DNA from: Protonemura montana | Taxonomy: Eukaryota; Arthropoda; Insecta; Plecoptera; Nemouridae | Direction of reading: 5' to 3' | DNA: 64,000 nt | Assembly: GCA_947568835.1 (NCBI GenBank) | Contig: OX387608.1 | Coordinates: 16,340,535 to 16,404,534, forward strand | Translations under genes and position numbers: made by a program | In this document: one piece after another, positions 21,721 through 35,743 of the stretch | Layout of the letters: every line of letters starts with the position of its first letter | How positions within the stretch are numbered: position 1 is the first letter of the stretch | Notes under the pieces: generated by a model | Seen by the model: the letters and a program-made list of their open reading frames with translations, nothing else | Told to the model about the DNA's origin: nothing | Databases searched by the model: none

Positions 21721-24700
21721 GAACATTCCAAAACAAAACGAAAAGGATTGCATTAGTGAGGCAAGTGTACGAGAGTCATGTACTTAAGTAAGAATTTGAG
21801 ATAAGTCATTATTATGCTACAGAATAATTATGTAATTAACAAATTTACGTACATGATTTCCAAAAGACTTCAAATATTCAGAGTTTTCTTGCATGTGCTT
21901 CTGTTTTCATCATTTCACTATCTTCAAGCACTCACTTGGCACACGAGTTGGGAAATGACTTCCCGTAATCGCGATACCGTCGAGCACGTGCTCTTTGTAC
22001 GACAGGAGCATTTGCTCAAACTGTCCCTGGGGCGGTGCACCCCGTAAAAGGCAAGGTCCACCCACGTGAAGCGATGAGTTTACTCTTGCATGACATACTT
22101 CTAGGACGGTCAAGGAATTAGCGCTACATTTGTGTGTATTCCCCCCAAAATAGCCGAGCTCGCTAAGCGCGAGCTGTGCAGAACGCCCGCACGCAATGAT
22201 GCTGGAAGATCTCGATGTTCTGCGTTGGCACTTGATTGAGCGCGCTGAAACTTACTGCACTAAGGAGCCTGGAGTGAACCGGAAAATTGGTGTGGCTATT
22301 TCAAAGGCGGCTATTTCAAGGTGGGAGACTAATTATCCTATTTCATTTCTAGTACCTGGCAATTATGAATGCATGCGTAAAAAGTCTTGGGCAATATCTG
22401 ATTTTAAAACAAGCATACGTTTCATACTAAACGCTAAAATATGAAAAACCCAAATCTTATAAAATTGGGAAAATAAAATTAGTGGTACAGAAAACCACGT
22501 TTTACATCAATTACTATTCACTTCTGTTATGTGCTATTTCCTTTATCTACTGTTTTGAATTGAAGTGTATATAACTGGGCTATTGCTGTATGTCCCTGAT
22601 TGAACCTGACAAACCTATTAGATCACTCTCTCCGTTACAGAACCGTGCTTTGAAGTCGGTGGACGGACAGAGCATCTGATTCACCGACCCACTTCCTTGT
22701 GGATACCTACCCGATGCTACCTTGCATCAATAGCTCGTTCAGGTCTGGGGACATTGAAAGGTACGATGGTACCGCTAAGAGAGTTCCAGGTAATGTGAGG
22801 GTAGGGTGGCGACTAGCGGGTGTTGATTTGAGTGATCGAGCTTGTTTCTAGCTAAAATGGGACTGTACTACGGGGATTGGGCAATCGTGGACGTCTCTTC
22901 GGGACCACGGAACTGATGCTAGGTAAGCTGTAAAGGCAATAGACACCCAAGTGTGCAGGGACGCATTGCAACCCCAAGGGCCAATGCGCCCACTGGATGA
23001 ATTTGTCAGTCATTATTACATCCTACGTTCAGCCATCAGTTCGGTGAACATTTGCAAGAGTTCGACACTCTGTAGTTGAGCTAAAATACATCCTGAGAGC
23101 CAGCCAGTGGGCATCTTTGAATGACGGACAGTAGAGCATTCGGGCTCTTAATGTCGTCAGCTAAAAATGGGTTCCTGCCTGACCTCTTCACGCTTGCTGT
23201 AACGGGACACAAAGACAAAATGCAAGAAACAAAATACAAGCATGAAATGAAATTACCAGCTGAAAGAAAGTGTGTCCCCTGTAGCAGCAATTCCTCAACC
23301 TGCCCTTCACTTGCCTTATTACTCATGTTTAACCTTGTTTGAAGAATCGACGGCAACCCCCGAGCTGCAGTCCATGCGAGGCCATCGCCCGCAGTCTGGA
23401 AGTTTGGAACTCCGAACACGTGGGGCAAGGGAAGTAACACGCCGTCACTAAAGTCCATTGTCACACGCATATTTCCACTGTCACACGATATTTTATACTG
23501 ACACACGAATTTAAAACCCGGCCGCTAGACCTCCAATGGCTGCGTGGGTTGGTACGTTCACTCGCGATTACTCGACGTTATATTTTAATACTGGTAGAAC
23601 AATACGTGAATCTGCCAGAATAAAACTAACACCAGCAAGCTTCTTGAGATAATCACAGACGTAGTTCCTCTGTCTGACGTGATCTCTGGCTAAATGTTGT
23701 GATACTTTGGGTTTAGTCCTTGCAGACATGAGCCCGAGTCTGATCTTGAAAAGGTCTGGGTGAATCCCCGAAAACGATTTGATCGCGGAACTTGGCGTTT
23801 TCAGTAGTCGACGGCGTCAATATCTGACCGCTCTAGTGCTAGAACATAGTCCAGAATAATATTTAAAGCATGTCAAGAAAAAGATAAATCTTCATAAGAT
23901 ACTTTAACTCATTTTGCTATCTGTTGTATAAACAGTGCATTGTCGAGTAATTAAAATCAATTACTAATTAAAAAAAATGTGTGTTATATCTAGTATCGTA
24001 AAGATTTTTCTAAATAACTCAGATATTTATTGTGTAGGTAATTGAGTTTTGATATCACTCTGGTATTGCAGGGTTCCTTCACAGAAAGCTAGTGGTTCCT
24101 GCTTGTCATAAAGCCTGGGATTCGATGCTGGCTGATGAACCGTACTCTGCCGCAGTCTTGGAACAGGCGCCGACCACCGCAGGAAAACGAGGGACTTTGG
24201 AAGACCCTCACCTTCAATGTTGTGATGGCCACGATATGCAGTCAACAGCGTTAATCTCTGGCTGCATAGATGCTAGGGTAATGACAGGAAAGATTTTTTA
24301 AGGCATGGCCCAATATATGATTTGACTAATTAATTCAAACTGGTTCCATTGTCATTTATTACCAGTGTCCGTAATACTTAATATCATAAGGATTTTACTT
24401 AATTAGAAATGTATTTAATATGTAGGCAAATCATTTTGGTTTCTTCTTAGGGTTGCTCTGTTATTCACGGCCAGGAAGATGTTCTCGCTATTTGATTCTG
24501 GCCAAAGAACTGTACTCTGCCGCAGTCCTGGTCCAGCCGCCGACGGCGTTATCTCATGCTGCATAGGTGCTAGGACAATATAATGATTGTTGTTAAAAGC
24601 TGGGCATGTGATCTAATTTTACTAATAAATTCAAACTGGTACCATGTTCATTAACTACCAGTGTCCGTAATACTTAATATCATAAGGATTTTACTTAATT

Positions 24701-26291
24701 AGTAATGTATTTAATATATAGGCAAATCATTTTAGTTTCTTCTTAGCGTTGCACCGTTATTTCACGGCCAGGATGATGTTCTCGCTATTTGATTCTGGCC
24801 AAAGAACTGTACTCTGCCGCAGTCCTGGTCCGGCCGTCGACGGCGTACTATCCTGCTGCATAGGTGCTAGGACCATATAAAGATTGTTATTAAAAGCTGG
24901 GCATGTGATCTGATTTTACTAAAAAATTCAAACTGGTACCATGTTCATTTACTACCAGTGTCCGTAATACTTAATATCATAAGGATTTTACTTAATTAGT
25001 AATGTATTTAATATTAAGGCAATTTATTTTGGTTTCTTCTTGAGTTTGCAGGGCATCTCAGGGTGTGTCCACGAACAGGGAGAGGTGCTCGCACGGTCAA
25101 GTCTTGAAACTCTGGATGGAACTTTGGCGACAAGTCACATTCATTCGCTGTCAAGGAACAGCTGAAGACTGAGGATGTACGACTCGAGGGTCCCGGAACT
25201 GTCTCGTGATGGAACACTCTCTCGCTGACGGCTGGGTATGAAATAGTTTATATTGAATACAGAGGAAAATCAAATTAAAATGAGGACTTAAAAATGACAA
25301 GCTTCTGTTATTTTTAGATTCGATTGTAATAACCGTTCGTGTCTGCTTCAATTAAAAATCGTTTCGCTTCTGCAACTTTGGAGAAAAGATCGCAAAGTTC
25401 TATGAACTGGGCTTAGAACCTATCATTCCCCGGATAAGAGATTATTACAAAACTGCTAAAGATTGAAAAAAGTCACGTGACAATTCCTTGGCAAGTAAAG
25501 AGCAGTCAGCTTACTGCATTTATTGACTTACATGCTGTCTACCTCTCCAACAATATCAGCCGAGAGACATCTACGACTGACTAATCTAGAGTTGAATTAG
25601 CAGTGCAGACGTCCAAGGCAGTCAGCGACTCGGGGGTAGTCTTCAAAATCTTCTACCATCTTCATGCGTTGGGTTGCAGGCAGAGTTGTCTTTTGTTGGC
25701 TTCCGTCTGCAGCAAGAAAATGAATCATAATTAGATCAACTTGAGCTAAGTCAGTCCCATGGATTGGTGCAGATATTTAAGTACTTCCAGCGCACCTTGA
25801 ATCCTTAAGAATGTTTGATGACGTATAAATTATGAGTTTTACAGCAAGTTGAGGAATACTGCTTAGGGTTATAATATCATGAAATACACAATAAGATGTT
25901 CTTGAGTAAATTTCGGTAAAGGTACTATCATCTGTTATCTGGCAAACAGTAATAATACAAGGTTCTTCCTGACCTTGCTGAAGTAGTTTTGCAACAGTTT
26001 TACAGAAACCGCCCAGGACAGAGTTCTGTTCGTGGTTGTGAGGCTGACGTTTTGCAATGCAGACCATGTCGTTTCAACACCACCAAATGGCCAAAAACTG
26101 CAAATAAAACAAAGGTTTGTCATAATTTTGGCTTATTTTTTTCAGAAATGTATTATCGAGTTTGAAGATATACCTTTGCTTTTTGATGGGCTGACATCAA
26201 ACCAAAAGTAATCCAAATGAATCGCCAGCGGCTTGCAGACTAGTTCTCGCAGATCAAAGCTGACAGGTCAAGACTCCAAGATGTGCACATG
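21721..26291. repeat. Macrosatellite unit 2 (type B)
   Basis: Carries the type B frame (23081-23506, minus) and two full 296-bp sub-repeats (from 24425 and 24721). A stop interrupts the VPWSRRDVHDCP frame near 22850. Unit 4 matches this unit plus one extra sub-repeat. Confidence 0.9.
23081..23506 (-). pseudogene. Type B version of the macrosatellite frame, frameshifted
   Basis: The same locus in units 2, 4 (32249-32662) and 5 (37116-37529). Upstream MDFSDGVLLPLPHVF is fused in frame with MSNKASEGQVEELLLQ. A one-base deletion relative to type A replaces LPAGWHLGCILAQLQ with CPLAGS and an early stop. This looks like a decayed paralogue if type A is coding. Confidence 0.35.
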
Positions 26292-29200
26292 GAACATTCC
26301 AAAACAAAACAAAAAGTATTGCATTAGTGAGGCAAGTGTTGGAGGGTCTTGTAATTAATAAGAATTTTAGATAAGTAATTATTATGTTGCAGAATAATTA
26401 TGTAATTAACGAATTTACCTACATGATTTGCAAAAGACTTCTAATATTCAGAGTTTTCTTGCATGTGCTTCTGTTTTCATCATTTCACTATCTTGAAGCA
26501 CTCACTTGGCACACGAGTTGGGAAATAACTTCCCGTAATCGCGATACCGGCGAGCACGTGCTCTTTGTACGACAGGAGCATTTGCTCAAACTGTCCCTGG
26601 GGCGGTGCACCCCGTAAAAGGCAAGGTCCACCCACGTGAAGCGATGAGTTTACTCTTGCATGACATACTTCTAGGACGGTCAAGGAATTAGCGCTACATT
26701 TGTGTGTATTCCCCCCAAAATAGCCGAGCTCGCTAAGCGCGAGCTGTGCAGAACGCCCGCACGCAATGATGCTGGATGATCTCGAAGTTCTGCGTTGGCA
26801 CTTGATTGAGCGCGCTGAAACTTACTGCAATAAGGAGCCTGGAGTGAACCGGAAAATTGGTGCGGCTATTTCAAAGGCGGCTATTTCAAGGTGGGAGACA
26901 AATTATCCTATTTCATTTCTAGTAACTGGCAATAATGAATGCATGCGTAAAAAGTCTTGGGCAATATCTGATTTTAAAACAAGCATACATTTCATACTAG
27001 ACGCTTAAATATGAAAAACCTGAATCTCATGAAATTGGGAAAATTACATTGGTGGTACAGAAAACCACGTTTTACATCAATTACTATTCACTTCCATCAA
27101 GTGCTATTTCCTTTATCTACTGTTTTGAATTCAAGTGTATAAAACTGGGCCAGTGCTGTTTATCCCTGATGAACCTGACAAACCTATTCTACTTTCGATC
27201 ACTCTGTCCATTACAGAACCGTGCTTTTAAGTCGGTGGACGGACAGAGCATCTGATTCACCGACCCACTTCCTTGTGGATACCTACCCGATGCTACCTTG
27301 CATCAATAGCTCGTTCAGGTCTGGGGACATTGATAGGTACGATGGTACAGCTAAGAGATTCCGGATAACTCGAGGTTAGGGTTGCGACTAGCGGGGGTTG
27401 ATTTGGGTGATCGAGCTTGTTTCGAGCTAAAATGGGACTGTACTACGGGGATTGGGCAATCGTGGACGTCTCTTCGGGACCACGGAACTGATGCTAGGTA
27501 AACTGGAAAGGCAATAGACACCCAAGTGTGCAGGGACGCATTGCAACCCCAAGGGCCAATGCGCCCACTGGATGAATTTGTCAGTCATTATTACATCCTA
27601 CGTTCAGCCATCAGTTCGGTGAACATTTGCAAGAGTTCGACACTCTGTAGTTGAGCTAAAATACAACCTAAGTGCCAACCAGCGGGCAACTTTTGTATGA
27701 CAGACAGCAGAGTATTCGGACTCTCAATGTCGTCAGCTAAAAATGGGATCCTGCCTGACCTCTTCACGCTTGCTGTAACGGGACACAAAGACAAAATGCA
27801 AGAAACAAAATACAAACATGAAATGAAATTACCAGCTGAAAGAAAGTGTGTCCCCTGTAGCACCAATTCCTCAACCTGCCCTTCACTTGCCTTATTACTC
27901 ATGTTTAACCTTAGTGTGTGAAGCTTGAAGAATTGTCAGCAACCTCCAAGCTGCAGTCCATGCGAGGCCATCGCCCGCAGTCTGGAAGCTTGGAACTCCG
28001 AACAGGTGAGGGGAGGAGAGCAGCATGCCGTCCTTAAAGTCCATTGTCACACGCATATTTCCACTGTCACACGATATTTTATACTGACACGAATTTAAAA
28101 CCCGGCCGCTAGACCTCCAATGGCTGCGTGGGTTGGTACGTTCACTCGCGATTACTCGACGTTATATTTTAATACTGGTAGAACAATACGTGAATCTGCC
28201 AGAATAAAACTAACACCAGCAAGATTCTTGAGATAATCACAGACGTCGTTCCTCTGTCTGACGTGATCTCTGGCTAAATGTTGCGATACTTTGGGTTTAG
28301 TCCTTGCAGACATGAGCCCGAGCCTGATCTTGAAGTGGTCTGGGTGAATCCCCGAAAACGATTTGATCGCGGAACTTGGCGTTTTCAGTAGTCGACGGCG
28401 TCAATATCTGACCGCTCCAGTGCCTGAACATAGTCCAGAATAATATTTAAAGCATGTCAAGAAAAAGATAAATCTTCATAAGATACTTTAACTCATTTTG
28501 CTATCTGTTGTATAAACAGTGCATTGTCGAGTAATTAAAATCAATTACTAATTAAAAAAAATGTGTGTTATATCTAGTATCGTAAAGATTTTTCTAAATA
28601 ACTCAGATATTTATTGTGTAGGTAATTGAGTTTTGATATCACTCTGGTATTGCAGGGTTCCTTCACAGAAAGCTAGTGGTTCCTGCTTGTCATAAAGCCT
28701 GGGATTCGATGCTGGCTGATGAACCGTACTCTGCCGCAGTCTTGGAACAGGCGCCGACCACCGCAGGAAAACGAGGGACTTTGGAAGACCCTCACCTTCA
28801 ATGTTGTGATGGCCACGATATGCAGTCAACAGCGTTAATCTCTGGCTGCATAGATGCTAGGGTAATGACAGGAAAGATTTTTTAAGGCATGGCCCAATAT
28901 ATGATTTGACTAATTAATTCAAACTGGTTCCATTGTCATTTATTACCAGTGTCCGTAATACTTAATATCATAAGGATTTTACTTAATTAGAAATGTATTT
29001 AATATGTAGGCAAATCATTTTGGTTTCTTCTTAGGGTTGCTCTGTTATTCACGGCCAGGAAGATGTTCTCGCTATTTGATTCTGGCCAAAGAACTGTACT
29101 CTGCCGCAGTCCTGGTCCAGCCGCCGACGGCGTTATCTCATGCTGCATAGGTGCTAGGACAATATAATGATTGTTGTTAAAAGCTGGGCATGTGATCTAA

Positions 29201-30875
29201 TTTTACTAATAAATTCAAACTGGTACCATGTTCATTAACTACCAGTGTCCGTAATACTTAATATCATAAGGATTTTACTTAATTAGTAATGTATTTAATA
29301 TATAGGCAAATCATTTTAGTTTCTTCTTAGCGTTGCACCGTTATTTCACGGCCAGGATGATGTTCTCGCTATTTGATTCTGGCCAAAGAACTGTACTCTG
29401 CCGCAGTCCTGGTCCGGCCGTCGACGGCGTACTATCCTGCTGCATAGGTGCTAGGACCATATAAAGATTGTTATTAAAAGCTGGGCATGTGATCTGATTT
29501 TACTAAAAAATTCAAACTGGTACCATGTTCATTTACTACCAGTGTCCGTAATACTTAATATCATAAGGATTTTACTTAATTAGTAATGTATTTAATATTT
29601 AGGCAATTTATTTTGGTTTCTTCTTGAGTTTGCAGGGCATCTCAGGGTGTGTCCACGAACAGGGAGAGGTGCTCGCACGGTCAAGTCTTGAAACTCTGGA
29701 TGGAACTTTGGCGACAAGTCACATTCATTCGCTGTCAAGGAACAGCTGAAGACTGAGGATGTACGACTCGAGGGTCCCGGAACTGTCTCGTGATGGAACA
29801 CTCTCTCGCTGACGGCTGGGTATGAAATAGTTTATATTGAATACAGAGGAAAATCAAATTAAAATGAGGACTTAAAAATGACAAGCTTCTGTTATTTTTA
29901 GATTCGATTGTAATAACCGTTCGTGTCTGCTTCAATTAAAAATCGTTTCGCTTCTGCAACTTTGGAGAAAAGATCGCAAAGTTCTATGAACTGGGCTTAG
30001 AACCTATCATTCCCCGGATAAGAGATAATTACAAAACTGCTAAAGATTGAAAAAAGTCACGTGACAATTCCTTGGCAAGTAAAGAGCAGTCAGCTTACTG
30101 CATTTATTGACTTACATGCTGTCTACCTCTCCAACAATATCAGCCGAGAGACATCTACGACTGACTAATCTAGAGTTGAATTAGCAGTGCAGAAGTCCAA
30201 GGCAGTCAGCGACTCGGGGGTAGTCTTCAAAATCTTCTACCATCTTCATGCGTTGGGTTGCAGGCAGAGTTGTCTTTTGTTGGCTTCCGTCTGCAGCAAG
30301 AAATGGAATCATAATTAGATCAACTTGAGCTAAGTCAGTCCCATGGATTGGTGCAGATATTTAAGTACTTCCAGCGCACCTTGAATCCTTGAGAATGTTT
30401 GATGACGTATAAATTATGAGTTTTACAGCAAGTTGAGGAATACTGCTTAGGGTTATAAGATCATGAAATACACAATAAGATGTTCTTGATTAAATTTCGG
30501 TAAAGGTACTATCGTCTGTTATCTAGCAAACAGTAATAATACAAGGTTCTTCCTGACCTTGCTGAAGTAGTTTCGCAACAGTTTTACAGAAACCGCCCAG
30601 GACAGAGTTCTGTTGGTGATTGTGAGGCTGACGTTTTGCAATGCAGACCATGTCGTTTCAACACCACCAAATGGCCAAAAACTGCAAATAAAACAAAGGT
30701 TTGTCATAATTTTGGCTTATTTTTTTCAGAAATGTATTATCGAGTTTGAAGATATACCTTTGCTTTTTGATGGGCTGACATCGAACCAAAAGTAATCCGA
30801 ATGAATCGTCAGCGGCTTGCAGACTAGTTCTCGCAGCTCCAAGCTGACAGGTCAAGACTCCAAGATGTGCACATG
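26292..30875. repeat. Macrosatellite unit 3 (type A)
   Basis: Intact type A frame at 27591-27902. It differs from unit 1 by a patch of substitutions without indels at about 27990-28040 (minus MDFKDGMLLSSPHLF against MDFSDGVLLPLPHVF). Two full 296-bp sub-repeats start at 29009 and 29305. Confidence 0.9.
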
Positions 30876-33800
30876 GAACATTCCAAAACAAAACGAAAAG
30901 GATTGCATTAGTGAGGCAAGTGTACGAGAGTCATGTACTTAAGTAAGAATTTGAGATAAGTCATTATTATGCTACAGAATAATTATGTAATTAACAAATT
31001 TACGTACATGATTTCCAAAAGACTTCAAATATTCAGAGTTTTCTTGCATGTGCTTCTGTTTTCATCATTTCACTATCTTCAAGCACTCACTTGGCACACG
31101 AGTTGGGAAATGACTTCCCGTAATCGCGATACCGTCGAGCACGTGCTCTTTGTACGACAGGAGCATTTGCTCAAACTGTCCCTGGGGCGGTGCACCCCGT
31201 AAAAGGCAAGGTCCACCCACGTGAAGCGATGAGTTTACTCTTGCATGACATACTTCTAGGACGGTCAAGGAATTAGCGCTACATTTGTGTGTATTCCCCC
31301 CAAAATAGCCGAGCTCGCTAAGCGCGAGCTGTGCAGAACGCCCGCACGCAATGATGCTGGAAGATCTCGATGTTCTGCGTTGGCACTTGATTGAGCGCGC
31401 TGAAACTTACTGCACTAAGGAGCCTGGAGTGAACCGGAAAATTGGTGTGGCTATTTCAAAGGCGGCTATTTCAAGGTGGGAGACTAATTATCCTATTTCA
31501 TTTCTAGTACCTGGCAATTATGAATGCATGCGTAAAAAGTCTTGGGCAATATCTGATTTTAAAACAAGCATACGTTTCATACTAAACGCTAAAATATAAA
31601 AAAACCCAAATCTTATAAAATTGGGAAAATAAAATTAGTGGTACAGAAAACCACGTTTTACATCAATTACTATTCACTTCTGTTATGTGCTATTTCCTTT
31701 ATCTACTGTTTTGAATTGAAGTGTATATAACTGGGCTATTGCTGTATGTCCCTGATTGAACCTGACAAACCTATTAGATCACTCTCTCCGTTACAGAACC
31801 GTGCTTTGAAGTCGGTGGACGGACAGAGCATCTGATTCACCGACCCACTTCCTTGTGGATACCTACCCGATGCTACCTTGCATCAATAGCTCGTTCAGGT
31901 CTGGGGACATTGAAAGGTACGATAGTACCGCTAAGAGAGTTCCAGGTAATGTGAGGGTAGGGTGGCGACTAGCGGGTGTTGATTTGAGTGATCGAGCTTG
32001 TTTCTAGCTAAAATGGGACTGTACTACGGGGATTGGGCAATCGTGGACGTCTCTTCGGGACCACGGAACTGATGCTAGGTAAGCTGTAAAGGCAATAGAC
32101 ACCCAAGTGTGCAGGGACGCATTGCAACCCCAAGGGCCAATGCGCCCACTGGATGAATTTGTCAGTCATTATTACATCCTACGTTCAGCCATCAGTTCGG
32201 TGAACATTTGCAAGAGTTCGACACTCTGTAGTTGAGCTAAAATACATCCTAAGAGCCAGCCAGTGGGCATCTTTGAATGACGGACAGTAGAGCATTCGGG
32301 CTCTTAATGTCGTCAGCTAAAAATGGGTTCCTGCCTGACCTCTTCACGCTTGCTGTAACGGGACACAAAGACAAAATGCAAGAAACAAAATACAAGCATG
32401 AAATGAAATTACCAGCTGAAAGAAAGTGTGTCCCCTGTAGCAGCAATTCCTCAACCTGCCCTTCACTTGCCTTATTACTCATGTTTAACCTTGTTTGAAG
32501 AATCGACGGCAACCCCCGAGCTGCAGTCCATGCGAGGCCATCGCCCGCAGTCTGGAAGTTTGGAACTCCGAACACGTGGGGCAAGGGAAGTAACACGCCG
32601 TCACTAAAGTCCATTGTCACACGCATATTTCCACTGTCACACGATATTTTATACTGACACACGAATTTAAAACCCGGCCGCTAGACCTCCAATGGCTGCG
32701 TGGGTTGGTACGTTCACTCGCGATTACTCGACGTTATATTTTAATACTGGTAGAACAATACGTGAATCTGCCAGAATAAAACTAACACCAGCAAGCTTCT
32801 TGAGATAATCACAGACGTCGTTCCTCTGTCTGACGTGATCTCTGGCTAAATGTTGTGATACTTTGGGTTTAGTCCTTGCAGACATGAGCCCGAGTCTGAT
32901 CTTGAAAAGGTCTGGGTGAATCCCCGAAAACGATTTGATCGCGGAACTTGGCGTTTTCAGTAGTCGACGGCGTCAATATCTGACCGCTCTAGTGCTAGAA
33001 CATAGTCCAGAATAATATTTAAAGCATGTCAAGAAAAAGATAAATCTTCATAAGATACTTTAACTCATTTTGCTATCTGTTGTATAAACAGTGCATTGTC
33101 GAGTAATTAAAATCAATTACTAATTAAAAAAAATGTGTGTTATATCTAGTATCGTAAAGATTTTTCTAAATAACTCAGATATTTATTGTGTAGGTAATTG
33201 AGTTTTGATATCACTCTGGTATTGCAGGGTTCCTTCACAGAAAGCTAGTGGTTCCTGCTTGTCATAAAGCCTGGGATTCGATGCTGGCTGATGAACCGTA
33301 CTCTGCCGCAGTCTTGGAACAGGCGCCGACCACCGCAGGAAAACGAGGGACTTTGGAAGACCCTCACCTTCAATGTTGTGATGGCCACGATATGCAGTCA
33401 ACAGCGTTAATCTCTGGCTGCATAGATGCTAGGGTAATGACAGGAAAGATTTTTTAAGGCATGGCCCAATATATGATTTGACTAATTAATTCAAACTGGT
33501 TCCATTGTCATTTATTACCAGTGTCCGTAATACTTAATATCATAAGGATTTTACTTAATTAGAAATGTATTTAATATGTAGGCAAATCATTTTGGTTTCT
33601 TCTTAGGGTTGCTCTGTTATTCACGGCCAGGAAGATGTTCTCGCTATTTGATTCTGGCCAAAGAACTGTACTCTGCCGCAGTCCTGGTCCAGCCGCCGAC
33701 GGCGTTATCTCATGCTGCATAGGTGCTAGGACAATATAATGATTGTTGTTAAAAGCTGGGCATGTGATCTAATTTTACTAATAAATTCAAACTGGTACCA

Positions 33801-35743
33801 TGTTCATTAACTACCAGTGTCCGTAATACTTAATATCATAAGGATTTTACTTAATTAGAAATGTATTTAATATGTAGGCAAATCATTTTGGTTTCTTCTT
33901 AGGGTTGCTCTGTTATTCACGGCCAGGAAGATGTTCTCGCTATTTGATTCTGGCCAAAGAACTGTACTCTGCCGCAGTCCTGGTCCAGCCGCCGACGGCG
34001 TTATCTCATGCTGCATAGGTGCTAGGACAATATAATGATTGTTGTTAAAAGCTGGGCATGTGATCTAATTTTACTAATAAATTCAAACTGGTACCATGTT
34101 CATTAACTACCAGTGTCCGTGATACTTAATATCATAATGATTTTACTTAATTAGTAATGTATTTAATATATAGGCAAATCATTTTAGTTTCTTCTTAGCG
34201 TTGCACCGTTATTTCACGGCCAGGATGATGTTCTCGCTATTTGATTCTGGCCAAAGAACTGTACTCTGCCGCAGTCCTGGTCCGGCCGTCGACGGCGTAC
34301 TATCCTGCTGCATAGGTGCTAGGACCATATAAAGATTGTTATTAAAAGCTGGGCATGTGATCTGATTTTACTAAAAAATTCAAACTGGTACCATGTTCAT
34401 TTACTACCAGTGTCCGTAATACTTAATATCATAAGGATTTTACTTAATTAGTAATGTATTTAATATTTAGGCAATTTATTTTGGTTTCTTCTTGAGTTTG
34501 CAGGGCATCTCAGGGTGTGTCCACGAACAGGGAGAGGTGCTCGCACGGTCAAGTCTTGAAACTCTGGATGGAACTTTGGCGACAAGTCACATTCATTCGC
34601 TGTCAAGGAACAGCTGAAGACTGAGGATGTACGACTCGAGGGTCCCGGAACTGTCTCGTGATGGAACACTCTCTCGCTGACGGCTGGGTATGAAATAGTT
34701 TATATTGAATACAGAGGAAAATCAAATTAAAATGAGGACTTAAAAATGACAAGCTTCTGTTATTTTTAGATTCGATTGTAATAACCGTTCGTGTCTGCTT
34801 CAATTAAAAATCGTTTCGCTTCTGCAACTTTGGAGAAAAGATCGCAAAGTTCTATGAACTGGGCTTAGAACCTATCATTCCCCGGATAAGAGATAATTAC
34901 AAAACTGCTAAAGATTGAAAAAAGTCACGTGACAATTCCTTGGCAAGTAAAGAGCAGTCAGCTTACTGCATTTATTGACTTACATGCTGTCTACCTCTCC
35001 AACAATATCAGCCGAGAGACATCTACGACTGACTAATCTAGAGTTGAATTAGCAGTGCAGAAGTCCAAGGCAGTCAGCGACTCGGGGGTAGTCTTCAAAA
35101 TCTTCTACCATCTTCATGCGTTGGGTTGCAGGCAGAGTTGTCTTTTGTTGGCTTCCGTCTGCAGCAAGAAATGGAATCATAATTAGATCAACTTGAGCTA
35201 AGTCAGTCCCATGGATTGGTGCAGATATTTAAGTACTTCCAGCGCACCTTGAATCCTTGAGAATGTTTGATGACGTATAAATTATGAGTTTTACAGCAAG
35301 TTGAGGAATACTGCTTAGGGTTATAAGATCATGAAATACACAATAAGATGTTCTTGATTAAATTTCGGTAAAGGTACTATCGTCTGTTATCTAGCAAACA
35401 GTAATAATACAAGGTTCTTCCTGACCTTGCTGAAGTAGTTTCGCAACAGTTTTACAGAAACCGCCCAGGACAGAGTTCTGTTGGTGATTGTGAGGCTGAC
35501 GTTTTGCAATGCAGACCATGTCGTTTCAACACCACCAAATGGCCAAAAACTGCAAATAAAACAAAGGTTTGTCATAATTTTGGCTTATTTTTTTCAGAAA
35601 TGTATTATCGAGTTTGAAGATATACCTTTGCTTTTTGATGGGCTGACATCGAACCAAAAGTAATCCGAATGAATCGTCAGCGGCTTGCAGACTAGTTCTC
35701 GCAGCTCCAAGCTGACAGGTCAAGACTCCAAGATGTGCACATG
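30876..35743. repeat. Macrosatellite unit 4 (type B, long)
   Basis: Type B frame at 32249-32662. There are three 296-bp sub-repeats (33581, 33877, 34173) where unit 2 has two, which accounts for its extra length of about 298 bp. Confidence 0.9.
33581..34469. repeat. 296-bp sub-repeats inside the macrosatellite (example in unit 4)
   Basis: GGCAAATCATTTTGGTTTC recurs at 33581 and 33877, and with one change at 34173. Each sub-repeat starts with an acceptor-like tract, TTGGTTTCTTCTTAG, followed by about 130 moderately GC-rich bases (TACTCTGCCGCAGTCCTGG) and then AT-rich spacer. The frames differ between copies, so it does not look protein-coding. Equivalent blocks lie near 19851, 24425, 29009 and 38451. 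Confidence 0.85.

Noticed and set aside
24092-24200. CTGATGA motif as a hammerhead core in the macrosatellite
   Set aside because: There is no GAAA core half after a stem at the right distance.
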